Assembly (NCBI GenBank): GCA_024763075.1
Contig: JANTGF010000043.1
Span: 1-35,447, forward strand
Length of the DNA: 35,447 bases
Reading direction: 5' to 3'
Origin: Bacteroidales bacterium
GTDB taxonomy: Bacteria; Bacteroidota; Bacteroidia; Bacteroidales; VadinHA17
The position numbers and the translations under genes are program-made. Within the stretch, counting starts at the first letter, position 1. The number at the start of each line of letters is the position of its first letter. Shown in pieces: positions 26,143 to 33,630 of this stretch. The notes under the pieces are model-generated. The model was not told the origin of the DNA. It worked only from the letters and a program-made list of their open reading frames with translations, and did not search any database.

Positions 26143-26961
26143 ATGAAAAAGAATATTTCTTACAGATCATCTGAATTCCTGGATGCATTGATGACCCGGA
26201 AAAAGAATTTTTTTACGCTAAAAGAGGCGGCTGAAATTCTTTCAGATAAGGATTATGCAACAGTAAGAAAATTGCTAAGCGACATGACGAAAAGGGGGCT
26301 TATCATGCGTATTAAAGGCGGTTTGTATCATCGTATTCCGTACGAACAGCAACCTTATCAATATTTTCCCAATTGGCATTTGACAGCGGAAGCAATAGCG
26401 CAACCAAAGGAATATTACGTAGGCTTTTACAGCGCCCTTGAAATACATGGTTTAATCACGCAGCCATCTATGACCGAGCAGTTGGCAACCTGGGAAAGAG
26501 TAAAACCTAAAACACAACAGGTTAAAAACGTCCGGTTTGAATTTATCACTTTAAGCAAAAACCGGTTTTTTGGCTACAAAAAGCACTGGATTGATGATTT
26601 CCATAAAGTAAACTGCAGCGATCTTGAAAAGACATTTCTAGACTGTCTGTATAAACCTGCCTATGCCGGAGGAATCACGGAAATAACCAAGGCGCTGTAC
26701 AAATCCAGGGAAAAGATCCAACCAACAAGGCTTAAAGAGTACCTGAAAAAATTCCATTCCCAGGTTGTATATAAACGACTTGGTTTTATTATTGGAACTT
26801 TTGAACTATTTCCGGAACTACAGAATTTTATTGCTGGAAAGATCTCATCATCTTATGCTCCATTAGATCCGTCACTTGACAAGCATGGAAATTGCAACTC
26901 AAAGTGGGGCATCATTGATAATATTGACTTTAAAACAGTTCTTGACTCGATAAAAACATAA
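26143..26961 (+). CDS. abiEi: AbiEi-type antitoxin / transcriptional regulator
   Basis: A 272-residue protein with an N-terminal winged helix (FFTLKEAAEILSDKDYATVRK, then DMTKRGLIMRIKGGLYHRIP) and the AbiEi antitoxin body (EYYVGFYSALEIHGLI, then RFFGYKKHWIDDFHKVNCSDLEKTFLDCL). AbiE systems are type IV toxin-antitoxin pairs that can abort phage infection; AbiEi represses the operon and counters the toxin. The gene lies 4 bp before the AbiEii gene. I chose the ATG at 26143 because the upstream frame overlaps the -7 box. Confidence 0.88.
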   Translation: MKKNISYRSSEFLDALMTRKKNFFTLKEAAEILSDKDYATVRKLLSDMTKRGLIMRIKGGLYHRIPYEQQPYQYFPNWHLTAEAIAQPKEYYVGFYSALEIHGLITQPSMTEQLATWERVKPKTQQVKNVRFEFITLSKNRFFGYKKHWIDDFHKVNCSDLEKTFLDCLYKPAYAGGITEITKALYKSREKIQPTRLKEYLKKFHSQVVYKRLGFIIGTFELFPELQNFIAGKISSSYAPLDPSLDKHGNCNSKWGIIDNIDFKTVLDSIKT

Positions 26962-26965
26962 ACAA

Positions 26966-27811
26966 GTGATACAACCGGGAGAAATCCAATCCGTTGCCGC
27001 AAAAGAAGGTGTCCGGGACACGCAAATTGAAAAGGACTATGTCATTTCCTGGGTGACATATGGTATAGCAAATAATCCGTTTCTAAAAGAGAATCTTATT
27101 TTCAAAGGGGGCACGGTGTTGAAAAAGGGATACTTCCCTGACTACCGATTTTCAGAAGACCTTGATTTTACATTTTCACATACCAATCATAGTTTTAGCG
27201 AAGGTGGGGCAAAAGACTTTGATATTGAAGCCATTAAAGCTGCTTTCACCGAATTAATCAAATGGGTGTATGAGGAATCCAGGATTTCACTTTCTATTCA
27301 GAGTGAAACACAGCATGTAACCGGAAACTTCAATTTCTATCTCGCCTACACCGGTCCATTGGGCGGAGTTGGAGCCAATAAAGATATTAAAGTTGATATC
27401 AGCCAGGATGAGTTGATCTACTATGCACCGGAGGAAAAACAGATCATTAATACATATACTGACCTTGAAGAGAAATATAGCATATTCTGCTATTCAGTTG
27501 GAGAAGTGATCGCGGAAAAGATGCGGTCCTCTATGCAGCGAACTGCTCCCAGAGATATTTACGACCTCTGGTACTTATTTGAAGTAGAAGGGCAGGATAT
27601 TGAAGATCATATTTTCGCTTTCCAGGACAAGGCAAAACATAAGGGATATGACCCAAACGAATTGATCAAGGTGATTGAACAAAAGGAAAAGATTTTTGCA
27701 AAGCATTGGAAAGATCACCTGACAAATCAAATGACAGAATTACCGGAATTTAATGATGTCTGGCGTGAATTGGGAAAACATTGGAGAAAATTTCAGAAAT
27801 TCATTGATTAA
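26966..27811 (+). CDS. abiEii: AbiEii-type nucleotidyltransferase toxin
   Basis: A 281-residue protein with the AbiEii/AbiGii nucleotidyltransferase fold: FKGGTVLKKGYF (Gly48-Gly49-Thr50) followed by RFSEDLDFTF with metal-binding Asp65 and Asp67, then KVDISQDE as the probable third-strand Asp, and EVIAEKMRSSMQRTAPRDIYDLWYL as the conserved helix. It starts with GTG, 4 bp after AbiEi. Members transfer nucleotides to target RNAs and arrest growth. All main motifs are present, so it is probably active. A DUF3843-like gene follows 58 bp later. Confidence 0.88.
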   Translation: MIQPGEIQSVAAKEGVRDTQIEKDYVISWVTYGIANNPFLKENLIFKGGTVLKKGYFPDYRFSEDLDFTFSHTNHSFSEGGAKDFDIEAIKAAFTELIKWVYEESRISLSIQSETQHVTGNFNFYLAYTGPLGGVGANKDIKVDISQDELIYYAPEEKQIINTYTDLEEKYSIFCYSVGEVIAEKMRSSMQRTAPRDIYDLWYLFEVEGQDIEDHIFAFQDKAKHKGYDPNELIKVIEQKEKIFAKHWKDHLTNQMTELPEFNDVWRELGKHWRKFQKFID

Positions 27812-27869
27812 GAAAACCAGCGCTGTTTTTTACAAGCTGGCAGGACAAAGCAAAAATATTGAAAATCAA

Positions 27870-29486
27870 ATGAAAAACAGAATTTATATAAAAGATTGGT
27901 TAGAACTTAAACCTTACGAAAAACAAACAGCAACCGATAGTTATTACGTAAAAATCTGCAATGATGTTAAGGATGCTATTGTAACCTGTGAACATTCGTT
28001 TGTAATGCAAGTGTATTTGTCCAAATACGATATTGACTATTTAGCGTGTTTCTTAACCTCCTATCTCGAAGATATAATATCAGAAACGAATATTTGGAAT
28101 TCTTTTGTTAAAATGCACAAAAGATTGTATGAAAAACAGCTTCCGTTTTACAATTTGGATGAATATTACGAAGATGAAATAAACCCTCAGGACATAAGTT
28201 TTTTAATTTGGCATTTTATGAATACGGTGCAGGAAGAAAAATTTATTCCACCTTTTACCGATTTTATCGTTGAAACAGCTGAAAAAGTAATGGATGTATT
28301 TGATCAGGCCTGGGATTATGCACCGGAGAATGAGTACTTGAAATCGTTTTATCAATTAGACAAAAATGAAGAAGATTTTTATATTGCCCGCACCCTGATA
28401 GATACTGTTCTGTTTAAAACTTATCTTTTTCATCCTGACTCTTCATTAAAACTTAAAGAGAAGGAGCTGGAAATTATAGAAGATCGCGGGGATGAAGACA
28501 ATATAATGTTTTTCTTAAGTGAGAACAGGGATAGTACACTGCATAAAACCCATACCAGACTACTCAGTTTAAAGGGCAAGGAATGGACTGCCGAAATTTT
28601 AGGGAATAATCATCCCCTTTACAAGGATTTATTAAACATATCACAAAGGATAGTAGGTCTGTTTTTGTATAAAGGGCAGGATGATTACAATTTATTTATT
28701 GAGCATATAGCATCAGGTAAAAAATTCAATCTGACAAAAAAATCCTTTGACCATTCAGATGCTCTAAAAGAAGTGGATTCAATTTTGTTTATGGGAATTG
28801 CAAAATGGAAGGATGAATGGTGGTTTTCGGGTGTGTTTTTTAAACAGGATTTTAATGCGGACATAATTTTGAATGAAAAAAATTCCTTACAAAGCAGAAT
28901 GGCAGTTAATTTTTTAGACCATCAAAAAAAAGGAACCGATGAAATGCTTAAATTGCAATTTCAAGCATTTAAAGATTTTAATAATGGTTCACAAATAGCA
29001 TTTATGCCATCAGAAAAAATAAATGACTTTGTGAGAGTTTATTCGGAGTTTTTTAACAACTCTTTAAACTTATCTGCAAAAGAAAAAGAGGAAGCAAAGG
29101 AAAGAGCACGAAAGGATGGCTTTTTTGGCACAGAGAAGAAAGATATAGATTTTTCTGAAGTATCAGAAACAGGTCTGGTGTTCTTTAATCCTAAAGGTGG
29201 GGCAGAGATTGCCTTGGCTGTGAATAGTGCTTTTCCATTACCTGATAATCCTTATTTTAATGTAGAAGATAGCAGGGATAATGTTTTGCTGTTGTTACTT
29301 TCAGAAGAAATGTCAACAGAACTGGCTTTATTTTGTATTGACAATTGTAAAAATGATTTGCCATTTTTTAATGATGATATTGGAAAGATGTACTTAAATG
29401 ACATTGATTTTCTTTTACGTTTTTGGAAGAGGGATAATTATTACGCAAAACCATCAATAACTTATACAGGAAAAGAAGATAAATAG
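27870..29486 (+). CDS. DUF3843-like protein of unknown function next to AbiE
   Basis: A 538-residue protein starting MKNRIYIKDWLELKPYEKQT, which I associate with DUF3843 (PF12954), though not with certainty. It has no signal peptide, membrane segment or known catalytic motif that I can see. It is acidic, with many Trp, Phe and Tyr, a central part (RIVGLFLYKGQDDYNLFIEH, WKDEWWFSGVFFKQDFNADI) that may be a small beta domain, and a highly charged helix (LSAKEKEEAKERARKDG) near 410. A longer in-frame start at 27753 overlaps the toxin gene and gives an unlike N-terminus, so I prefer 27870. It is on the same strand 58 bp after the toxin and could be a passenger or a third member of the module. Confidence 0.6.
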   Translation: MKNRIYIKDWLELKPYEKQTATDSYYVKICNDVKDAIVTCEHSFVMQVYLSKYDIDYLACFLTSYLEDIISETNIWNSFVKMHKRLYEKQLPFYNLDEYYEDEINPQDISFLIWHFMNTVQEEKFIPPFTDFIVETAEKVMDVFDQAWDYAPENEYLKSFYQLDKNEEDFYIARTLIDTVLFKTYLFHPDSSLKLKEKELEIIEDRGDEDNIMFFLSENRDSTLHKTHTRLLSLKGKEWTAEILGNNHPLYKDLLNISQRIVGLFLYKGQDDYNLFIEHIASGKKFNLTKKSFDHSDALKEVDSILFMGIAKWKDEWWFSGVFFKQDFNADIILNEKNSLQSRMAVNFLDHQKKGTDEMLKLQFQAFKDFNNGSQIAFMPSEKINDFVRVYSEFFNNSLNLSAKEKEEAKERARKDGFFGTEKKDIDFSEVSETGLVFFNPKGGAEIALAVNSAFPLPDNPYFNVEDSRDNVLLLLLSEEMSTELALFCIDNCKNDLPFFNDDIGKMYLNDIDFLLRFWKRDNYYAKPSITYTGKEDK

Positions 29487-29588
29487 CAAAACATTGTCGT
29501 TCGGGAAGAAAATGCAGCTTTGGTAAAAGAATTATCCAATCAACTGGCTAAGGGCTGGAGAGAGGCAAAGAAAAATATTGAGAGATAA
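29487..29588 (+). pseudogene. Probable sulfatase C-terminal remnant
   Basis: Directly after the stop of the preceding gene, in the same frame, comes a 33-residue tail (NIVVREENAALVKELSNQL, then AKGWREAKKNIER) that reads like the end of a Bacteroidota sulfatase (pattern NxAxLVKELSxQLxxGWREA). There is no start and no upstream sulfatase body, so it looks like the tail left when the accessory stretch was inserted or deleted. Confidence 0.4.
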
Positions 29589-29751
29589 AGAAATTGTTAA
29601 CCGCAAATATTATTGATCGTAGAGGATTTGCATTAAGTTATGAGAATATATTACCCTATTAAACTTTGATGAAATACAACCAATTGAAAAGCAATATCAA
29701 AATATTTTTTATAACTTTAGCTTTTAAAGTTACCATATAACAGTAAAAAAA

Positions 29752-30141
29752 ATGAAATTAAGGTATAAGAAGAAAAGATTGAAATTCTACCTGATAATAA
29801 CAATATTCTGGTTGATTATTGGGATTAGTTGCTTTGTATTTTGTGATTCTGGAAAATTGACTACTTATTTTTAGACAGGAATTTCTGTTATTTATATATT
29901 CGTTTTTTCAGTTGACTATTTTAACCAATATCTGACAATCCAAAACGGCATTATTAAAGAAAATAATCTGTTTGGGAAAAAAATGAATCTGACAGAAATA
30001 AAACAGATTAAAAAGTTTGCCGGATTTTATATCCTGAAAACAGACAGGAAGGAATTTAAAATTAATACGCAAATAATAGACCCGGATTCACTCGCTGAAT
30101 TGAATGCAGAATTGGAAAAACTAAATGTTGAATGGAATTGA
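29752..30141 (+). pseudogene. Small membrane protein broken by an in-frame TAG
   Basis: A 129-codon frame with one internal TAG (29872-29874, codon 41). Before it: a positive N-terminus (MKLRYKKKRLKFYL) and a first TM helix. After it: a second TM helix (GISVIYIFVFSVDYF) and a beta-rich part (LTIQNGIIKENNLFGKKMNL, FYILKTDRKEFKINTQ) like small bacterial PH-type membrane proteins, ending AELEKLNVEWN. Reading on in the same frame gives sensible protein on both sides, so a nonsense mutation (or a base error) is the simplest reading. Its function is not known. The 163 bp upstream to the sulfatase remnant hold nothing I can name. Confidence 0.6.
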
Positions 30142-30234
30142 AAACCTATAATATACCTTGCATTTGAAATGAAGAAGGTGCTTTTATCCAATTGATTATA
30201 TGAAATTTAAGTGTTTTTCAGTAGGTTCATATTA

Positions 30235-30265
30235 AAAAATCCCCTGTAAAATACAGAGGATTTTT
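30235..30265 (-). terminator. Hairpin downstream of tRNA-Cys, likely terminator
   Basis: AAAAATCCCCTGTA pairs with TACAGAGGATTTTT (14 bp, one mismatch) around a 3-nt loop. A and T runs at both ends allow termination in both directions. It lies just after the tRNA 3' end on the minus strand. Confidence 0.7.
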
Positions 30266-30268
30266 ATG

Positions 30269-30339
30269 AGGTCGGTGGCGGATTCGAACCGCCGTACGCG
30301 GTTTTGCAGACCGCTGCCTAGCCACTCGGCCAACCGACC
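30269..30339 (-). tRNA. tRNA-Cys (anticodon GCA)
   Basis: The minus strand folds as a full cloverleaf: acceptor GGTCGGT/ACCGACC, D stem GCC/GGC, anticodon stem GCGGT/ACCGC with loop CTGCAAA (anticodon GCA), variable GTAC, T stem GGCGG/CCGCC with loop TTCGAAT. The base after the acceptor is T, so U73 is the discriminator, the known Cys identity base. CCA is not encoded. Two interrupted partial copies lie upstream on the same strand (30386-30780). Confidence 0.95.
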
Positions 30340-30606
30340 AGTATGTGCACTGAAATATTTTAAAGAACAAAATTAACCTACCCCCGGTGGCGGATTACTC
30401 GCTTCCTCCGTCTGCTTCGTGAGCTCTCTCCCTTTGGTCGATCGGTTCGAACCGCGTACGCAGCTTAGCCCGGATAAATCGGGACCCCAGCCTGCCTGTA
30501 CCCACTTCTCATCCACCGGAGTTCCGGTACTCAGGAACGAAGGCGGACGGCCAACCGACCAGTATGTGCACTGAAATATTTTAAAGAACGAAATTAATCT
30601 ATCCCC
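30340..30606. repeat. 46-bp direct repeat next to each tRNA-Cys copy
   Basis: The 46 bp after the intact tRNA (30340-30385, AGTATGTGCACTGAAATATT then TTAAAGAAC) recur after the first broken copy (30561-30606) with three changes. A shortened form (AAATATTTTAAAAGAAC) follows the second broken copy at 30781. The tRNA and this flank form a unit that was duplicated in tandem. Confidence 0.85.
30386..30560 (-). pseudogene. Interrupted tRNA-Cys copy 1
   Basis: The ends match the intact tRNA (GGTGGCGGATT on the left, GGCCAACCGACC on the right) and an inner part is kept (GTTCGAACCGCGTACGC). Two foreign segments interrupt it: one about 47 bp in the T loop, starting ACTCGCTTCCTCC, and one about 85 bp that replaces the anticodon arm and most of the D arm, with CCCGGATAAATCGGG near its start and GAAGGCGGAC at its end. 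It cannot fold as a tRNA. Confidence 0.85.
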
Positions 30607-30780
30607 GGTGGCGGATTACTCGCTTCCTTCGTCCGCTTCGTTAGCTCGCCCTTTCAGGTCTCGGTTCGAACCGCCGTACGCGGTTTTGCCCGGATAAATC
30701 GGGACCCCTGCCTGCCTGTGCCCACTTCTCATCCACCGGAGTTCCGGTACTCAGGAACGAAGGCGGACGGCCAACCGACC
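30607..30780 (-). pseudogene. Interrupted tRNA-Cys copy 2
   Basis: Same build as copy 1, with inserts at the same two places. The tRNA-derived parts are better kept here: TTCGAACCGCCGTACGCGG runs exactly as in the intact gene (about 30665-30683). The T-loop insert covers about 30618-30663 and the second insert about 30690-30768. Because both copies carry both inserts at the same points, the interrupted unit was probably duplicated after the insertions. Confidence 0.85.
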
Positions 30781-31198
30781 AAATATTTTAAAAGAACACT
30801 ATCTCCTCATTCCTGTACCGGGTTTTTGGCGCAGCTTAAACTGTGCTTGTCCGTAACCATATATACCGGATTCCGGGATGCAAAGTTATAAAAAATTGAG
30901 TAAATAAAGGATAAATTTTTTTCATAAGACTTATGGTCCCTTCTTTTTTTGTTTGAACTGACTTTTAAACCGGATAAATGATCAAAGAAAGAATAAATAC
31001 TGACTTTAATATTTTAAGGACTAATAAGTTATAAATCAATTAAGTTGCATTTATATGCCCTTTGGTAAATTTTGTGGAATCCACATTTTTCCATATATTT
31101 AAACAAGTTAAGTTATTAAAGGGTTTCCAATAGTTCCCGGATGGAATCCCTTCTTTTAATTAAACATGAACATTGCATAAACAGAACTATTAAATCTT
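30781..31198. other. Intergenic gap with a possible minus-strand promoter
   Basis: No gene seen. CAAAGTTA at 30881-30888 reads TAACTTTG on the minus strand, an exact TAnnTTTG box, and points toward the tRNA-Cys cluster. If used, the transcript would pass both broken copies before reaching the intact tRNA. The rest is AT-rich without visible structure. Confidence 0.4.
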
Positions 31199-31206
31199 TA
31201 CTTTTG
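31199..31206 (+). promoter_or_regulatory. -7 box of the GH20-like gene
   Basis: TACTTTTG fits TAnnTTTG exactly and lies 25 bp before the ATG at 31232. A TTG at 31173 is slightly too far away to be a sure -33 element. Confidence 0.45.
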
Positions 31207-31231
31207 AATTATTCATCTAAACCAGATTATC

Positions 31232-32341
31232 ATGAAACTATTTAAGCTTTGTTTTCCCTTTGTTTTCTTCATTGTTTTCAGTCAGCAATCTTTACTCGCT
31301 CAGGAAAAATCAATCGATGACATTATGCCCGTGAGGGGATTTTGTATTTCTGCTCCAACTCCGGATTATTTTGATCAGTTTTTAAAATTTGTGGAAGAAG
31401 ATCTGGTGCCCAGAAAAGTAAATACTCTTCTTTTATTGGTTGGGTATCGTTATGAATTTGAAAAACATCCGGAGTTAAGGGATACCCTGGCTCTGACAAA
31501 GAAACAGGTGAAAAAATTAGTAAAACTCTGCAAAGAAAATAATATTAAGCTAATACCTCAGTTGCAGATACTTGGTCATCAGTCATCTATGACAAAGGCA
31601 AACATGTTGTTGACAGTGTATCCTGAATTTGATGAAACTCCTGACGTTAAACTGCTGAAAGAGAGGCAGTGGCCGAATGAACAGGAACTGTATGCCAAAA
31701 GTTTTTGTCCGCTGCATCCCGGTGTGCATAAGGTGGTTTACGATTGTGTGGATGAACTGATTGAAGTGTTTGAGGCAGATGCTTTTCATGCCGGAATGGA
31801 TGAAGTTTTTTATTTAGGTGAGGACCAGTGCCCCCGCTGCTCCGGGCGTGACAAAGCAGAACTTTTTGCCGGAGAAGTGAATAAACTGTATTGTCACCTT
31901 TCAAATCAGGGTAAAGAATTATGGATATGGGGTGACAGGCTGATAGACGGGAAAACTACCGGACTGGGAATGTGGCAGGCCAGTATGAACAATACAGCCA
32001 GGGCCATCGACCTGATCCCAAAGGAAGTAGTCATTTGTGACTGGCATTATAAAATTGCGGTTCCCTCATCGGTTTTGTTTGCCATGAAAGGTTTCAATGT
32101 GATTACCTGTCCTTACCAGACAAGTGAGGTAGCGCTTACCCAATTGCACCACTTTCTTAGTTTTAGAGAGAATTCACCCGAAATAATGGCAAACCGTTTC
32201 CAGGGTATGATGCAGACAATATGGGGTGGAGCCGATGACTTTCTGGAAGTTTTTTATAACAATAAGGAAGAAGCTCCCAGAAGAAAAGGTTCGTCGGAGT
32301 GTTTCAGGAATTTGTTTGATGAAATTAAGAAACTGGACTAA
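31232..32341 (+). CDS. Secreted GH20-like glycoside hydrolase
   Basis: A 369-residue exported protein (signal peptide about 1-23, cleavage near SLLAQ). It has a TIM-barrel pattern with IKLIPQLQILGHQ on one strand and HAGMDE at 186-191, which matches the GH20 beta-hexosaminidase motif HxGxDE; Asp190 and Glu191 would be the catalytic pair in substrate-assisted hydrolysis. CPRC (200-203) just after may bind metal or form a disulfide. The later ICDWHYK segment fits the barrel end. It lacks the N-terminal non-catalytic domain of classical GH20 enzymes and is short, so the exact substrate is uncertain. It stands alone with its own -7 box. Confidence 0.75.
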   Translation: MKLFKLCFPFVFFIVFSQQSLLAQEKSIDDIMPVRGFCISAPTPDYFDQFLKFVEEDLVPRKVNTLLLLVGYRYEFEKHPELRDTLALTKKQVKKLVKLCKENNIKLIPQLQILGHQSSMTKANMLLTVYPEFDETPDVKLLKERQWPNEQELYAKSFCPLHPGVHKVVYDCVDELIEVFEADAFHAGMDEVFYLGEDQCPRCSGRDKAELFAGEVNKLYCHLSNQGKELWIWGDRLIDGKTTGLGMWQASMNNTARAIDLIPKEVVICDWHYKIAVPSSVLFAMKGFNVITCPYQTSEVALTQLHHFLSFRENSPEIMANRFQGMMQTIWGGADDFLEVFYNNKEEAPRRKGSSECFRNLFDEIKKLD

Positions 32342-32704
32342 GCCAGCTGGTATCAGGTTATATTTAATCTGTGAAATTACCGGGGAACTCCTTTATAGGT
32401 AAACAAAAGCTATCTTCCGTAGGGTATGATTTTTACTTATTATTGTTTCGCAGGTAAAGTAGTTTGGCATAATACATTGATATTAAGTCTATTGGCCTTA
32501 GTGAGCCCTTTGTGATATCCTTTGGGACCCTGGTGGTAAAAATTGGATATTCTATATTACCACCAAGGAACACTAAGGAATGCACAAAGGTATCACAAAG
32601 AAAAAAATTCAAAATTAAGTAATTAATTTTCATGGATATAAAAAAGTTATGGATTTTATAACTTATTTAATATCATGCAACTACCTTTACGTGCGAAACA
32701 TTTG
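32342..32704. other. Gap between convergent genes
   Basis: A 363-bp AT-rich space between the ends of the GH20-like gene and the START-domain gene. Apart from the inverted repeat at 32496-32600 I see no gene, RNA or clear terminator. Confidence 0.6.
32496..32600. repeat. Inverted repeat of the CTTTGTG / CACAAAG type, copy 2
   Basis: CCTTAGTG (32496-32503) pairs with CACTAAGG (32571-32578). CTTTGTGAT (32508-32516) pairs with ATCACAAAG (32592-32600). TGGTGGTAA pairs with TTACCACCA in the middle. The register of the arms is interrupted, so it is a compound palindrome. It is related in look to 18159-18245. Confidence 0.6.
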
Positions 32705-33391
32705 TTACTTATTAAGGCCGGAGTTTTTCTGAGCATTCAACAGGTCAATTTCTTTATGAAAATTCAGGACTAAGCGGTAGGGAGCCTGTGCAACAAAAAG
32801 ATTGTATAATCCGGCGGGCACTCTCTTGCCCGGATCACTGAGTGAAATCAAAAACAAATGAATTGTTCCATCGGGGTTTTCCCGTAGCTCGTAATGCCCG
32901 TAACTCTGGCGTATTCTTAGGTAGTCATCATCTGGTGGCAGATAGTCCGGCAGGCAGTTAAATTTAATGGTGACCATTTCATTCAAATAATCCGGAATAA
33001 CCTGTAATTCCTGAATGATTTCTTTATCCGTTAAGGGGTAGGGCATATTTATGACCATACGGAAAATATAATGGTTCGGGTTAAATTCTTTAAGAACTTC
33101 AACGCTGTCTAATCTTTTAAACCATTTTTTGCGGTTCTTAATATTTTTTATCAATGATATCATTTCATCCATGCTTGTATGAAACGTACTGATGGTTTTT
33201 TGTTCTTTTATGAGGGAACTATCAATTTTCCGGGTGAAAACAACTATTCCGTTTTTGTCAATTACCTTTTCCCAGTCTCCGGTTGTTTTGGAAAAAGCAA
33301 TCAGTGGAGAAAATAGTAAGTTTAGAAAAAGTACACCTGCCAGAAATCCTTTTATTTTTACAGGGAAATATTTAAAGTGTTTCCGGTACAT
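32705..33391 (-). CDS. Exported START-domain (SRPBCC) protein
   Basis: A 228-residue protein with a signal peptide or N-terminal anchor (hydrophobic stretch about 15-34) and a START/lipid-transfer-like domain: WEKVIDKNGIVVFTRKID, SMDEMISLIKNIKNRKKWFK, VINMPYPLTDKEIIQEL, then GKRVPAGLYNLFVAQAPYRL. Such proteins have a helix-grip pocket for lipids or other hydrophobic ligands; the ligand is unknown. It is divergent from the FadL-like gene, which also handles hydrophobic molecules, so a link is possible but not shown. Confidence 0.8.
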   Translation of the reverse strand: MYRKHFKYFPVKIKGFLAGVLFLNLLFSPLIAFSKTTGDWEKVIDKNGIVVFTRKIDSSLIKEQKTISTFHTSMDEMISLIKNIKNRKKWFKRLDSVEVLKEFNPNHYIFRMVINMPYPLTDKEIIQELQVIPDYLNEMVTIKFNCLPDYLPPDDDYLRIRQSYGHYELRENPDGTIHLFLISLSDPGKRVPAGLYNLFVAQAPYRLVLNFHKEIDLLNAQKNSGLNK

Positions 33392-33420
33392 GGATGGGGG
33401 CTCTTAAACATGGGTTTTTA

Positions 33421-33428
33421 CAAAAATA
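33421..33428 (-). promoter_or_regulatory. -7 box of the START-domain gene
   Basis: CAAAAATA reads TATTTTTG on the minus strand, an exact TAnnTTTG match, about 30 bp before the start at 33391. CAAA at 33443 is too close for an ideal -33 element. Confidence 0.4.
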
Positions 33429-33569
33429 GTTGAAAATAGATGCAAATAAATTTAAAACAGAATATATTTTTTGATAGAAGCAGAATAATTCAACAGCCCG
33501 CTATTCCCGATAATCAGCCTGAGAGATCACAAAAATTAGATTAGAATCATTTGAAATAGGTAAAATTAT

Positions 33570-33599
33570 TTTGAAATTGCGAAGATTCCCTTTAATTTG
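33570..33599 (+). promoter_or_regulatory. Promoter of the FadL-like gene
   Basis: TTTG at 33570-33573 and TTAATTTG at 33592-33599 (one mismatch to TAnnTTTG) are 18 bp apart, close to the usual Bacteroidota spacing. Transcription would start near 33606, which supports the ATG at 33631 over the TTG at 33571. Confidence 0.5.
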
Positions 33600-33630
33600 C
33601 AGTCTTGATAAACCAATAATTTATTTTATT

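Noticed and set aside
27753-27869. Longer N-terminus of the DUF3843-like protein
   Set aside because: It overlaps the AbiEii gene, and the family-like sequence starts at the ATG 27870.
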